Assembly: GCA_029582265.1 (NCBI GenBank)
Contig: CM055831.1
Coordinates: forward strand, 21,776,682-21,840,681
DNA length: 64,000 bases
Reading direction: 5' to 3'
From: Zoroaster sp. YZ-2022
Lineage: Eukaryota > Echinodermata > Asteroidea > Forcipulatida > Zoroasteridae
The notes under the pieces are model-generated. The model was not told the origin of the DNA and ran no database searches. It was given only the letters and a program-made list of their open reading frames with translations. A program made the translations under genes and the position numbers. Shown one piece after another: positions 48,688-60,020 of the stretch (position 1 is its first letter; each line of letters begins with the position of its first letter).

Positions 48688-48801
48688 GACACTGGCTGTT
48701 TGCGTGCAGCTTTGGAATTAACAGGACTTTTGTTGAGCGGTCTGGGTCAGGGCAAAGGTCAAGCTGGGATGCCGTCAAAGCACACTCCTCAGTCATTACA
48801 G
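48688..48801 (+). CDS. TRAPPC12: TRAPPC12 exon 3
   Basis: After TTTCAACAG it encodes DTGCLRAALELTGLLLSGLG and then QGKGQAGMPSKHTPQSLQ. This matches the family's WRAAVDLCGRLLTAHGQG...SLQ segment. It ends in phase 0 at GTAAGC. The exon 2 end (phase 1) would instead read A-R-H-W, which resembles the family's C-R-N-W, before a 1-base shift into RAALEL. So this copy has either a small indel near 48697-48702 or uses the alternative exon 2 donor. Confidence 0.88.
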
Positions 48802-48961
48802 GTAAGCAGTGTCCGAATGTATGTATCCTGTTTATCTTTGGCTACTGACATTAGCGGCAATGTTGAAGAATAGGCAGACTTGGCACAGCCATAGCCAAAA
48901 AGTACCCATTTTAGAAACGGCCTAATTGAAGCCCAATAAAGGCACAGCCAGGGTTTAATGG

Positions 48962-49316
48962 AGTGCCATGGTCGAGCGGTTTAGTGCATCGGATTTGTGT
49001 TCTGGTGGCTGAGTCGTCAGAATGTGGGTTCGAATCCTGTCCGAGACCGTGGTGAATGTCCTGAGCAAGCCACTTACCATAATTGCTTTCCACCCAGGAG
49101 TAATGGGTACCTGTGAGGCAGATTGGTTGTTGTGTTTGATTAGCCCATATGTGCCGAAACAGGCAGCAATTGAGCTGTATACTCCCCAGGGAGCTGAGAT
49201 GGTTTCTGGAATGATTTATGCGCCTGATGAGCAGGGGTAATAATGTACAGCGCTCTGATACCTTGTTTAAGAGTGCTTTAAAATGCCCGACATTATTATT
49301 ATTATTATTATTATTA
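48962..49316 (+). mobile_element. SINE-1, full length
   Basis: The head has GTGCCATGGTCGAGCGGTTT and AGTGCATCGGATTTGTGTTC, with B-box GGGTTCGAATCCT. A body and a (ATT)9-like tail follow. Confidence 0.92.
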
Positions 49317-49535
49317 ATGGGTTATAAAACAAACATTTTGATGGTACTGGATGCTGCCATGTTGGTTAAATCGATACTAGATTACAGTTTTGTATTAACC
49401 ACACATGCTACACTACATTTGTGGGAATTGTTAATACACATACAGCAAGCCATATATTTTACTTAATAGACGAATGTACATTTTGGAATCAATTCTTAGA
49501 TATAGATCCATAATCTGCAGTTCAGGATCTCTCCT

Positions 49536-49898
49536 ACATAATAATAATAATAATGTGTGGACTTATATAGCGCACGTATCCACCAACTGAGTGGTGCTCA
49601 AGGCGCATTATATTATTACCCCTGCTCATAAGGCTCATAAGGCTCATAAATCATTCCTGAAACCATCTCAGCTCCCTGGGGAGTATACAGCTCAATTGCT
49701 GCCATTACAGCGCATATAGGGCTAATCAACCAACTCTCCCCTCACAGGTACCCATTTAACCCCTGGGTGGAGAGAAGCAATTATGCTTAAGTGTCTTGCT
49801 CAAGGACACAAGTGTCACGGCCAGGATTCGAACCCACATTCTGCTGCTAACACCAGAACTTGAGTCCGGTAAGCTAGACTGCTCGGCCACGACACTCC
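49536..49898 (-). mobile_element. SINE-2, full length
   Basis: Head (reverse) GAGTGTCGTGGCCGAGCAGT, then a TACCGGACTCAAGTTCTGGT region. The body is shared with SINE-1. The tail end reads GTCCACACATTATTATTATT in element orientation. Confidence 0.92.
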
Positions 49899-50119
49899 AC
49901 ATATACATGTAAGATAGATCATGGATACATCTGTGTAATTTTGTTTTCCCAAGATGGCAGCGCCCATGTTATTTCAAATATGTTGTTCTTGGTGTATTTT
50001 TCAGGAAAATATCAAGCAAAAGGAAAGACTAATTAATTTGTAAAGCTGTTTCTCCTTAGGATTTCCTAAATAAGCATGGATATGGGTTTAAACTTTGAGG
50101 TGTGTTTTTGTTCCTACAG

Positions 50120-50258
50120 ATTTGGCTGACCCGCATTGCCCTTCTAATCAAGTTGCAGCAGTACAGTATGACAGAGGTGGAGTGTGAGGCATTCAGTGAT
50201 CTAGACAGACCAGATCTCTACTTTGAGTACTACCCAGACCTCTATCCTGGCCGTAAGG
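50120..50258 (+). CDS. TRAPPC12: TRAPPC12 exon 4
   Basis: After TTCCTACAG it encodes IWLTRIALLIKLQQYSMTEV and then ECEAFSDLDRPDLYFEYYPD, LYPGRK, and the first base of a glycine codon. It closely matches the family's LWFVRLALLVKL and F.NLDQPDLYYEYYP..YPGRRG segment. Phase 0 to phase 1, donor GTAAGA. This is the start of the helical, TPR-containing half. Confidence 0.95.
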
Positions 50259-50341
50259 GTAAGATATACAGACATTGGGAATATAACCATCTGAAACACA
50301 ATGTACAACATTGATGATGGAAATTATTTCAACCATTATTG

Positions 50342-50741
50342 CAAGCTTGGGCGACATGTCGATTTTTTTCATCCAATTTATATATCGCAGCAAAATATAT
50401 ACTGTGATTTTCGATAATATCGCGATTTTTTTTTTTCATTCATGCATGATTGCTTTAGAGCCGATAACCACAGGTAAGTACCTTCTACAAGCATCACAAT
50501 AAATTGCAAATTCGTTTGCGTACTGTTGTATGTACTTCTGAAGGAGTTCACTTTTGTTTCTCACTTCCAAAAACAGTTCTAATTTTGTTTCCATGGAATT
50601 TCTGACTTGACTCACAATGGCGATTTTTTTTTTAATCGCGATTTGCCGATATCTCGATAACTTAAATAGGTTTTCGATATCGCAATCAAATAAAAAAAGT
50701 TATCGCAATATTCGATATTATCGTGTTATCACCCAAGCTTA
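50342..50741. mobile_element. hAT-type MITE with 8-bp target duplication
   Basis: Flanked by CATTATTG at 50334-50341 and 50742-50749. The ends are CAAGCTTGGGCGA and, reverse complemented, TAAGCTTGGGTGA. It is the same family as 47869-48297 in opposite orientation. Confidence 0.88.
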
Positions 50742-51039
50742 CATTATTGTTTTCAAAAAATGTATTATACATATATACATGTATAAAAAATATATCACAC
50801 ACTGTACATATAAAACTAATCTTTGAAAGCTTCATTGCAATAAGTGCTAACATTGTTCAGAATATAAAAATTTTTGTTATGTTTTTATAATTATAAATAA
50901 AGGATGGCATTTTTTTTGGTAAATTCTACATATCAAAATTCCAGTTTACTCTTAAATGAAAGCACTTTAGATGTAATAATTAACCAGCATGATTGGTACA
51001 TGTACCAAGTTCACACTAACCCTAACGATCCCCATCCAG

Positions 51040-51560
51040 CCAAACTCCAACACCAGGGATTGTTGGAGTTTGATGGGTTGAGTACTGTGTACTTCTGATA
51101 TGGCATGTGTAAAGTGTTGGAATATGGCTGGATGAGTACTGTATGTGTGCAGTAACAGTGTTGGATTTTGATTGAGTGAGGACGGTGGTTCTACTAGCAT
51201 GCAACATTGTTAGACTTTGAGTGGAGAGAGTGTGTGTATGCAACCTGTTGTAATAAACAACTGATAAAGGCAAATATTGTACTTAGGTATGCTTGGCATT
51301 GTGTCTAACATCATATAGAACCTACCAATTATTCCATAGGGTGTTTTAGTTTTTGTATAGTTAAGTTTTTTTAGCATGAAAACAATTGTTGGATTATGAT
51401 GGGTTGAGTACTGTGTGACTCCAGTGTTCAAACTTTACTTTGGGCCATGTGTCCCCACTCAATCAAAATCCAACAGCTAAGGGCCTGTTGGAGTTTGACG
51501 GGTTGAGTACTGTTATGGCAAGTGGTGTTGGGATTTGATAGGTTGAGGAAGGTTTCTAGT
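51040..51560. repeat. Degenerate repeat of a GTTGGAGTTTGATGGGTTGA motif
   Basis: TTGTTGGAGTTTGATGGGTT (51060), GTTGGATTATGATGGGTTGA (about 51389), TTGGAGTTTGACGGGTTGAG (about 51489) and a partly inverted CACTCAATCAAAATCCAACA (51454) recur over 500 bp. Several are followed by AGTACTGT. Function unknown. Confidence 0.45.
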
Positions 51561-53075
51561 AAAAATGCTTAGGGAGTTAGGGCTAAAGTAAACTTATAGA
51601 TAGTTTGTGTTCATTTGATAATCTGGTAATAACTAGCCCGGTTTGGATTTTCACCTTCGTGTACTACGGTGACGTCCAGGATTTAACCCAAAAATTGCTA
51701 ATTACAGAAAAAAAAATGTGTAAATTCATTAATTTCTTAATTTTTACCTGTGTGAAGTTGTTGAAACTCGGCCGTAGAATCTCATGACCAAATACAATGC
51801 ATCTCAGAGAGGTTTGAATTTCAAAATATTATTTTCACTAAGTGTTTTTAATGAAAATAATCAAAAGATTTAACGTTAAAGAGTTACTTTAGTTTGATGG
51901 CTGTTCGTCACTTGAGCGTTACGACAGAAATATGGCAGTATCGGCACAGGTGTTGGCTATAATGGTGCGTGATGAGCCCACATAAAACCTGCTGCATGGA
52001 ATATTTTACGCGCACGTACACGCAGTTGCTGTTGTCGCTACGCTGCATTTGATAAATGGACTTTGAAATGATGAACAACCATCGAAACTCAAGGATTTCT
52101 TCAACGTTACATCTAGATTTTCTTTCAATAAAATGACATAGTAAAAATGATATTTTGAAATTCAAACCTTAGCGCTTGTCATTATAGTTGTTCATGGAAG
52201 TTTAGTACCGAGTTTCAGCCTCCCGAGTTTTCAGGTAAGATTTAAACAATGTCACGAACGAAATTTTCTGTGCGGCGACTGACCTCCTGTAGATAGGACT
52301 CCGTTGCATACAGAGACAGAGTCCTTATTTGGGCTAGGTAATAACTAATGTTATACCTTTAAAGTTCCTAAATACTTAGCTGTGGTGACTGCAGCCCTAC
52401 TATCTGACTTTTACAGAGCGCGCTCAAACTATTAACATTTTGTCATGCCCTTACAAACCAGGTCAATTCAATTACATTGGTTATATAAAACTGGATAGGC
52501 TGTTACATGTATGTAATTAGATGAATCATAAACAGCTGCTGTAGAACTACATTGGTACGCAAAAATCGCTAGGTGGCGCTATACTGCCTGTTTTTTGTTT
52601 TTTACTGGTAGCAGGGGGGTCATTGTGTATGTGCGCAATGCATTGTTGGGAAAACGTCACGAGGCCAGCAGTTTCCATGTGTACTAGTTCAATTTTGCAT
52701 TTTTCCAAAATTAAAATGTCCCTAAAATCTCGCCAATGCAAGATGCATGGTTTTAAACCTCAGAGGAGGCATCTGTAAGTGGCATAGGATCTTGGAGGTG
52801 AGTTTGAAGAGCATTTGTCATGTTTGGGACACCTTTTTGGGGTACAGAACATTACGTGCTCGATATCGATACTTGTCCATACAGGACTACCATGGGCATT
52901 CACCGCAGCGCTACTACCGTCCGTTAATGACAGAAGTTGTAAATGTCAGGTAGTAGGGCTGTGGTCACTACAGCTACTAAACACTATGGTATTCTCAAAA
53001 AAACATTAAAATTATCACAGATTTATATAAAATTTACTCGTTTCAAAGTTGATGATGGTATCAAACATCCCATGT
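51561..53075. other. Intron 4 remainder, no feature recognised
   Basis: Between the degenerate repeat and the next SINE I see no exon, RNA gene or recognisable element. Short open frames at 52747-52953 are not part of the TRAPPC12 alignment, because exons 4 and 5 join directly. Confidence 0.5.
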
Positions 53076-53406
53076 GGAGTGTCGTGGCCGAGCGGTCTAG
53101 CTTACCGGACTCAAGTTCTGGTGTTAGCAGCAGAATGTGGGTTCGAATCCCGGCCGTGACACTTGTGTCCTTGAGCAAGACACTTAACCATAATTGCTTC
53201 TCTCCACCCAGGGGTTAAATGGGTACCTGTGAGGGCAGAGTTGGTTGATTAGCCCTATATGCGCTGTAATGGCAGCAATTGAGTTGTATACTCCCCAGGG
53301 AGCTGAGATGGTTTCAGGAATGATTTATGAGCCTTATGAGCAGGGGTAATAATATGCGCCTTGAGCACCACTCAGTTGGTGGATACGTGCGCTATATAAG
53401 TCCACA

Positions 53407-53450
<44 letters not shown>
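53076..53450 (+). mobile_element. SINE-2, full length, possible 8-bp target duplication
   Basis: Head GAGTGTCGTGGCCGAGCGGT, B-box GGGTTCGAATCCC, a complete body and an (ATT)14-like tail. ATCCCATG occurs just before the head (53068-53075) and just after the tail. Confidence 0.93.
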
Positions 53451-53451
<1 letters not shown>

Positions 53452-53633
53452 CCCATGAAATATTTGTGTCTGAGGTGCTATCCTTTTGGTACCATTAATC
53501 AAATCAATTTTTAACTTAATTTTTGTCCTCTGGAGACGAGAAAATTTGAATACATTTGACACAATGAAATAATAATAATGAGAATAATATTCAAATCTGA
53601 AGATGAAACTAACATGTTGGTTTGTATACATGT

Positions 53634-53700
53634 CTCATGATTCAGGAGGTAGTGGGTTCGATTCCCACCTGAGTTGCCTAAGGAGGTATTTTTCCGCAAA
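53634..53700 (+). repeat. Possible tRNA-like (B-box) remnant
   Basis: GGGTTCGATTCCCACC is a good Pol III B-box context and is preceded by AGGAGGTAGT. No matching A-box or cloverleaf could be built. Possibly an old SINE head of another family. Confidence 0.3.
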
Positions 53701-54145
53701 TACTCTTTACCAAAAGTATAAACTGGCGTTACAGACATTAGGAATACACTTGTCTGTAAATGCATCCATACTTTGTAAGAATCAAGAGATATGTACGTCA
53801 CCAAGCTGTGAAGATTTTAAGTGCATTTCATTGTGTTGTTTATGAGAATCTAGTGAAAATGCATTCAGATTTGGGAAATTATTTTACTAATCTAACTACA
53901 ATGATAGCTTCTCAGACATCCAAATTTCAAGGAATGTTTTATACCAAGTATGTTAAAACAGGTACCTTTTTTCAGATTTTCAGAAATGTTTCAGTATTCC
54001 ACCTCTTTGAGTATCTTATGCAGGAAATGCAGTTATGCTCTCAAAAACCACCAGAGGGCAGCATGCAGGAAGATGACAGTTCAAAGTTATGATTGATATT
54101 TGGTAGCGATCATTTACCATTTTTTCGTTCTAATGATCACTGCAG

Positions 54146-54258
54146 GTAGTATGGTGCCGTTCTCATTCCGTGTGCTTCATGCTGAACTGCCTGCTTTCCT
54201 GGGAAAACACCAGGATGCCCTCAATAGACTGTACCATGTATTTGATGTCACCACCAAG
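54146..54258 (+). CDS. TRAPPC12: TRAPPC12 exon 5
   Basis: Read with the base left by exon 4 it gives G-SMVPFSFRVLHAELPAFL, then GKHQDALNRLYHVFDVTTK. It matches the family's [20 protein letters not shown]...LDRLHKV, one of the most conserved stretches. The acceptor is CTGCAG, the donor GTAACA. It ends in phase 0. Confidence 0.95.
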
Positions 54259-54275
54259 GTAACATAGAAACAAAC

Positions 54276-55109
54276 TAAGGATGTTCCGGGTATCCGGATA
54301 CCCGACCGAAACTGTCATTACCCGGTTCCATTTTTCGGTTTCAATTACCCGTAAGCGACTTTTTAAAATTCGGACTTAACATTTCAGCGGTCGTGAACAG
54401 AAATTTGTCACTCTTGAACAATGTAATATTTACACTTTTAAAAACAATTATCTTTAAATTCAAGAGATTACTCTCCAATAAAGCCTTTGTAGTATACTAC
54501 TCAAAACAATTTAGGGAACACCGGAATAATCGCAGTTAAAACAAGATCATTTATTTCAGATAAACACAATGTTTCACAGAATTGATGAGAAACTGCACAA
54601 TGAAACAGATGATAAAGGATGCATGTAGTGATTACACATTTCATGACATGACTACTGAAAGAGAGAGGGGGTTGCAAATGAAAATCCCGGTTCATGGAAC
54701 ATTTCAAACCTATTTGATGTTAAAAATCCGGTGTTCCCTAAATTGTTTTGAGTTGTATATTTTACAGACATTTTCCATACACTTTTCTCCAACTGTTTGT
54801 GATACATTGTATCGAATCGTTAAGACTGCAAAGGGCCTGGCAGTGGCTGCTTCAAACAACTTATCAAACCAGCAGCACAGGAGGGAATATTTGCCTAATT
54901 GTTTTACTTTAATAAAAACAACACAGTAAAGAAAAGATCGATTTAAGTACGGTATCCTCTGTATTATAAAGATCAATTTTGTTACCATTTACAGTACATG
55001 TATTTGTGTACCACAGGAGGCATGTTTTCAACAAAAATGAAAACGGGTATCCGAAGTTTCCTGATTTCGGGTGTCCGGTTCCAAAAATATCCGAGAACAC
55101 ACACCCCTA
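54276..55109. mobile_element. hAT-type element, 834 bp
   Basis: Flanked by AAACAAAC at 54268-54275 and 55110-55117. The left end is TAAGGATGTTCCGGGTATCC; the right end, reverse complemented, is TTAGGGGTGTGTGTTCTCGG (TIR imperfect). The interior near 54740-54880 is also present, inverted, at 57741-58133. No long transposase frame, so non-autonomous or decayed. Confidence 0.8.
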
Positions 55110-56043
55110 AAACAAACTTGATAAAATTAAGGTGGGAGGACAAAATAAAGCAATTCTATATATCCTCGGATCGGTGACACGTCTTTTGTGTTTGTCATCG
55201 TCACAGTGGACCCATCATCACAGTTGCATTTGACTACTACTAATACAACATTTATAAACCGCTTAATCATGCAGTGCACTGAATAGAATAAAAACTAGAA
55301 AAGGCAACCCCCCCCCAATTGGCCCCAATTGACCATATGAGGGCGCCATCACATATGATACATGGGTTCGCGGAGGGCATTTTGTATTGTAAGCATTGAG
55401 CTCCATTTTATATGGACGGCCATCAGTGAGCAAAAATTTTAAACATGGTTAGCAAGAGATTCTGCCCACAATTAAACATTTTACACTGGAGGTATTTAAA
55501 AGGAATATATCTTGGTAAAGTATGTTGATTTTATCAGTGTTTAACTAATTACAGTATTTAACTAATTACAGTATTTAAAACAAACATTGAATTTCCGGTT
55601 TTATTTTGCACTGGCAGCCGTCCATAGTTTGGCAACCGTAACTATGGCTGTGACGTAGGAAAGTTAGCTTATCAAGTTAACCATTTGCGTGCGCTACTGG
55701 CTCCATTCTAGTATTAACGGTTACCAAGGAAAAGTTTTCACTTTGAAAATTTCTAACAAAATGGCCACTGAGATCTCCTTTTTTCAGGTAGAAAAAAATC
55801 TTCATTTTTAATGATAAGTGCAGCAAGAGGTTAAACAACATAGGAAAAGGTATGAGATTTGGAAAGTAATGGATGAGAGGTTGGAATTCAGCAGTGAGAA
55901 TTTCTGGTTTGCATATAAAATGACTTTATTTAATCATTGAAGCGACACCGCCGCGACCGTACTGTTGTAATATGTTTGTACAGTAAAGAGGATGTAAATG
56001 GAACCATGTTAAGCCCGGAGCTTGCAGCTTAATAGACTGGTCC

Positions 56044-56075
56044 CCTGTCTATATCATATCAAGGATATAGACAGG
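56044..56075. repeat. Perfect 12-bp hairpin
   Basis: CCTGTCTATATC pairs with GATATAGACAGG across an 8-base loop. Intronic, function unknown. Confidence 0.5.
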
Positions 56076-56327
56076 CACCAGGCGTACCACTCAAAGGATT
56101 TCATTGGATATGTTAACGCGCTGTGCTGAAGATCTGACGTCACGCTTCGAGGCTTGTGCGCTAGCTACCAACCAAGGTCAAAGTTCAGCATCGGGAAAAA
56201 TATGGTGGCTGCACGGCCAGGATCTGGCGTAATTCACGCGCCTCTAGCTCAAAGTGTGACGTCAGGTCTTCAGGCTAGCAGCTGAAGTACATTTCACCAC
56301 TAGAGGGCTATGTTGCTCTCACTTTCG

Positions 56328-56500
56328 CTACCTTGTGGAGTCCTATAACAAAAGGGAAAGGCAAGAACAATTGGTCTCCACAAGGAATTTCTAAAGGACT
56401 CGGGTCTCCACAAGGAATTTGTGTACAAAACCTATGGGAATTGATTAAGTACAGGAACAAAGGAAAGAACAATAGAGGTCTCCACAAGGATGCAAAAATG
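56328..56500. repeat. Short direct repeats GGTCTCCACAAGGA
   Basis: GTCTCCACAAGGA recurs at about 56373, 56404 and 56479, with spacings of about 31 and 75 bases. Intronic, no known function. Confidence 0.5.
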
Positions 56501-56750
56501 AGAATGTGTGTGCACAAGGCAAATAACGTACATAAATAAACACAAAAGATACACCAAAAACAAACGACCGGGGGCAATTTCATACAGGCGCTAAGCGGAA
56601 ACAGTTGCTTACCAGAAAATTTGCTTAGCATAATTTTCTTCCTGGCAGTTCTATGAAACTAGTCCCTGGTATTAACTGTAAAATACATCCCTGAATCATT
56701 CTCTGCCATGCTAGGGTTACTATATAAACTTCCTTCCATTGGATTCTCAG

Positions 56751-56823
56751 ATTCTGTTCTATTTGGAGAGTGGTTTGAGCGAGTACGGCACAGTGGTTGA
56801 TCTCACAGAAGAAAACCAAAAAG
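56751..56823 (+). CDS. TRAPPC12: TRAPPC12 exon 6
   Basis: After GGATTCTCAG it encodes ILFYLESGLSEYG and TVVDLTEENQK, matching the family's KILANLEQGLAEDG...TQEGRQ. It starts in phase 0 and leaves one base (G) for exon 7. The donor is GTGAGT. Confidence 0.9.
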
Positions 56824-57456
56824 GTGAGTACAATTTTGGATATTTTGAAAACACAATTTTTCTTGAATGAAGAGCCATTGGACAGCTGCCAATCAAAATT
56901 CCTTATTGACCAGATCTGATGAGTGGTTGAATGCGTACTGCAATGTGAAATACACACATAATACCAGGCTATTATCTTTGACAAGAGTTTAGACTAATAT
57001 TGCAGTTGCTAATCACCAAATATGAGCTTGGTTTCGTTTGGCATTTCCCCCGAAATAAAGATTTCCCGTACGACATGTTGGCTTTGGATTATGATTTTTA
57101 TAGGACATGATTTTATGTTTGTCGTTTGTCTTGTGTTTGTCGTAAGTGTTCGCTGATGCCTCTTGATTCCCCGGCAGTGTGGAAAAATCCTGAGAGTGTC
57201 CTAGCCACCCTTAAAAATCCCTGGACGTCGTTGTTTCCGCGTGAGAGGAGGAAAGGGTCATTTCAGCATTTTTCCCCCATCTTTTCTGCTATGCCGCAGC
57301 CATAGCCCGTGCCGTTACATTACCTGAACCTGCGCCCGCTGCCTGTGTGTGTTTCCTCACGTGGCACCATCTGGCACATGTTTCATTCGCGTAATGCAAC
57401 ACGTCGTCCACTGCTGTATCTCCAACATCAAACAGCCGTTTACGTTAGGTCCCTGT

Positions 57457-57740
57457 AATAATAATAATAATAATGTGTGGACTTATATAGCGCACGTATC
57501 CACCAACTAAGTGGTGCTCAAGGCGCATTATATCATTACCCCTGCTCATAAGGCTCATAAATCATTCCTGAAACCATCTCAGCTCCGTGGGGAGTATACA
57601 GCTCAATTGCTGCCATTACAGTGCATATAGGGCTAATCAACCAACTCTGCCCTCACAGGTACCCATTTAACCCCTGGGTGGAGAGAAGCAATTATGGTTA
57701 AGTGTCTTGCTCAAGGACACAAGTGTCACGGCCGGGATTC
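57457..57740 (-). mobile_element. SINE-2 truncated by an hAT-related fragment
   Basis: Body and tail are intact in reverse orientation, but the head stops within the B-box (GCCGGGATTC) where hAT-related sequence begins. The rest of the head is missing, so the junction involved a deletion. Confidence 0.85.
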
Positions 57741-58133
57741 TCAGAACAAGCTATAAATTACCTGATCATGATCTGCATGCAATTGCCCCACTAATCCAAT
57801 TACTGCAAACAATAGGCAAACATTCCCTCCTGTGCGGCTGGTTTGATAAGTTGTTTGAAGCAGCCGCTGCCAAGCCCTTTGCCGCCTTAACGATTCGAAA
57901 CGTTGGAGAAAAGTGTATGGAAAATGTCGGTAAAATACTACAAAGGCTTTATTGGAGTATAATCTCTTGAATTTAAAGATAATTGTCTGTACATTACATT
58001 GTTCAAGAGTCACAGATTTCTGTTCACACAAATGTTAAATCTGAATTTTAAAAAGTCATTTATGGGTAATTGGAACCGGGTAATGACTGTTTCGGTCAGG
58101 TATACAGATACTCGGATACCCGGCACAGCCCTA
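57741..58133 (-). mobile_element. hAT-related fragment, inverted relative to 54276-55109
   Basis: TCCTGTGCGGCTGGTTTGAT, AAGTTGTTTGAAGCAGCC and GTTGGAGAAAAGTGTATGG are the reverse complement of 54740-54880. The far end CGGATACCCGGCACAGCCCTA resembles the element's terminus. A 57707-57970 open frame reads across it, but I cannot assign it to a transposase domain. Confidence 0.65.
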
Positions 58134-58575
58134 ACTTTGTATATCAGAAATTTGGTTCCTGTATGTGTATTCATGTATCACGTATTTCCCTGTTGGCAAA
58201 ACAAAACAAAAAAGAAAGAAAAAAAAGATTACCGAAAAAATGGGGAAAAAAACCGCATCGCTGCACTGATTTTGAAGCCGACCTATGACCAGAAACCGGA
58301 GACTTTTTTCTTTTGGCCTAAACACTTGACACCCCCAACAAAGAATCCATCAACCCAGGGAAGTCATTTCCATCTACTCACATTAGTGGATATTTTCACT
58401 GCCAGTGAAGATTTTTTATATCCACATTCCAGCTGTAATGTGGAACATATACATGTATACAATACATGTAGCTCTTATAGGAATGTTGATCTATGAGTTT
58501 GAAATTTCTTCTTGTAACTATATTGTTGTCCAGTGCAGTGAGAGTTTGCGACATTGTTTATGGCAAACTCTTTAA

Positions 58576-59004
58576 CCCCTTGCGTACGGTATTATTTTTA
58601 CCGAGAGTGAAGGTGGTTGCGGCCAACCAATGAACGTCTGTGGGGCCGTGGAGCGCCGGGTCAAACCCGGCCATGAACATGTGCACAACTCCGCTGTTCA
58701 GCCAAGCGTATAGACAGAACAATAAGCAGGCAAGCTAAACCGGGCGTACCCTATTCATTGTACGTGAAGTCCCCACATAGCGTAATTGAAAGGCCGGTGT
58801 TCAGAAAGCTCATGAAAAGGCTGTATTCAGAATGCTCTCGAAAGCCCAATCTATTATATAATCACTCCATTTCAAGAACAATATGGTTCACCAAACTATC
58901 AGCCTTCTTGAAGATTTCTATTCAAGGCGAATTCTCAGCAAATACAGCTGGAAAATCAATTAATTCACCGGCCGCGGCTATAGCCATCAACCGTACGCAA
59001 GGAG
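58576..59004. mobile_element. piggyBac-type MITE with TTAA duplication
   Basis: Flanked by TTAA at 58572-58575 and 59005-59008. The ends are CCCCTTGCGTACGG and, reverse complemented, CTCCTTGCGTACGG. 429 bp, no transposase frame. Confidence 0.8.
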
Positions 59005-59082
59005 TTAAGCAGATTCCTTTGCCGGATTTCTCATGGCGTGTTTGATTTTTAAATGGTTTTGCATGTACTGTTGCTCTTTCAG

Positions 59083-59156
59083 CCTCTGTCGACTTGTGGT
59101 CATCTCGGGAAATACGAGTGCTGTATGCAATAGGCAACTGCCTATTGTCAATGAAG
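59083..59156 (+). CDS. TRAPPC12: TRAPPC12 exon 7
   Basis: After TGCTCTTTCAG it gives A-SVDLWSSREIRVLYAIGN and CLLSMK when joined to the G left by exon 6. It matches the family's [25 protein letters not shown]. It ends in phase 0 at GTATAA. Its residues start the first clear TPR helix pair. The acceptor lies only 78 bases from the end of a piggyBac-type MITE. Confidence 0.93.
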
Positions 59157-59341
59157 GTATAATTATTGCTTTTTCTTGTAAGGTTTGCTGAGAATCTAAT
59201 TGAGGTAGATTGATAGGTGTTGAAACTTCCATCTTTGTGTCAAATACATGTACATGTATATATTATCAATTGGAGAAAATGGTGATTTGTGTTGATGTTT
59301 TTCATCACCCTGAAAAAAGGAACAGCCACTGGTTATATGGA

Positions 59342-59708
59342 CTGCCATGGTCGGGCGGTTTAGTGCATCGGATTTGTGTTCTGATGGCCGAGTCGTCAGA
59401 ATGTGGGTTCGAATCCCAACCGCGACCATGGTGCTTGTGTCCTTGAGCAAGACACTTTACCATAATTGCTTCTCTCCACCCAGGGGTAAATGGATACCTG
59501 TGAGGGCAGAGTTGGTCGTTGTGTTTGATTAACCCCATATGCGCTGTAATGGCAGCAATTGAGCTGTATACTCCCCAGGGAGCTGAGATGGTTTCAAGAA
59601 TGATTTATGAGCCTGATGACCAGGGGTAATAATATAATGCGCCTTGAGCACCAGTTTGGTGGATACGTGCGCTATATAAGTCCACATTATTATTATTAAT
59701 ATTATTAT
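59342..59708 (+). mobile_element. SINE-1, full length
   Basis: Head TGCCATGGTCGGGCGGTTTA, with B-box GGGTTCGAATCCC. The body and an ATT tail interrupted by AATATT are complete. Confidence 0.92.
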
Positions 59709-59921
59709 ACACATCTTCAACATGATTGTCGTGCTTTTTGTTATTCATCATTACACTCCCCATCCCTCCTAGAGAAGGTTACATTTTAAACAAATTATGA
59801 ACAAGATACCAACAATAGAATATGATAAATTTGCTGGCGAACCCAGTCACTGAGCCCTCAGCCCTCCTTGTAACTTACAAAATTGTTGACAATTTGTCCA
59901 ATTCTTTGCTTATCTGTTTAG

Positions 59922-60020
59922 GATTTCAAACAGGCTATTGCTATATATGAAAACTTACTCAAGAAAGATGCTAAGAATGCCAGTAGTCTGCTTTCTGGCA
60001 TGGGAAGGGTCTTCCTCCAG
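59922..60020 (+). CDS. TRAPPC12: TRAPPC12 exon 8 (TPR)
   Basis: After TCTGTTTAG it encodes DFKQAIAIYENLLKKDAKN and ASSLLSGMGRVFLQ, exactly 33 codons, phase 0 to 0. It matches the family's DYVLAVEAYHSVI...LLSGIGRISLQ, a tetratricopeptide repeat. The donor is GTTTGT. Confidence 0.95.

Noticed and set aside
52747..53009. Possible extra exon between TRAPPC12 exons 4 and 5
   Set aside because: Exons 4 and 5 join in phase to give the conserved GRKG-SMVPF sequence, leaving no room for another exon. The frames have no TRAPPC12 similarity.
57707..57970. An 87-codon frame as a host gene or transposase
   Set aside because: It crosses the SINE/hAT-fragment junction. Only the second part matches the hAT-related element, and no catalytic motif is visible.
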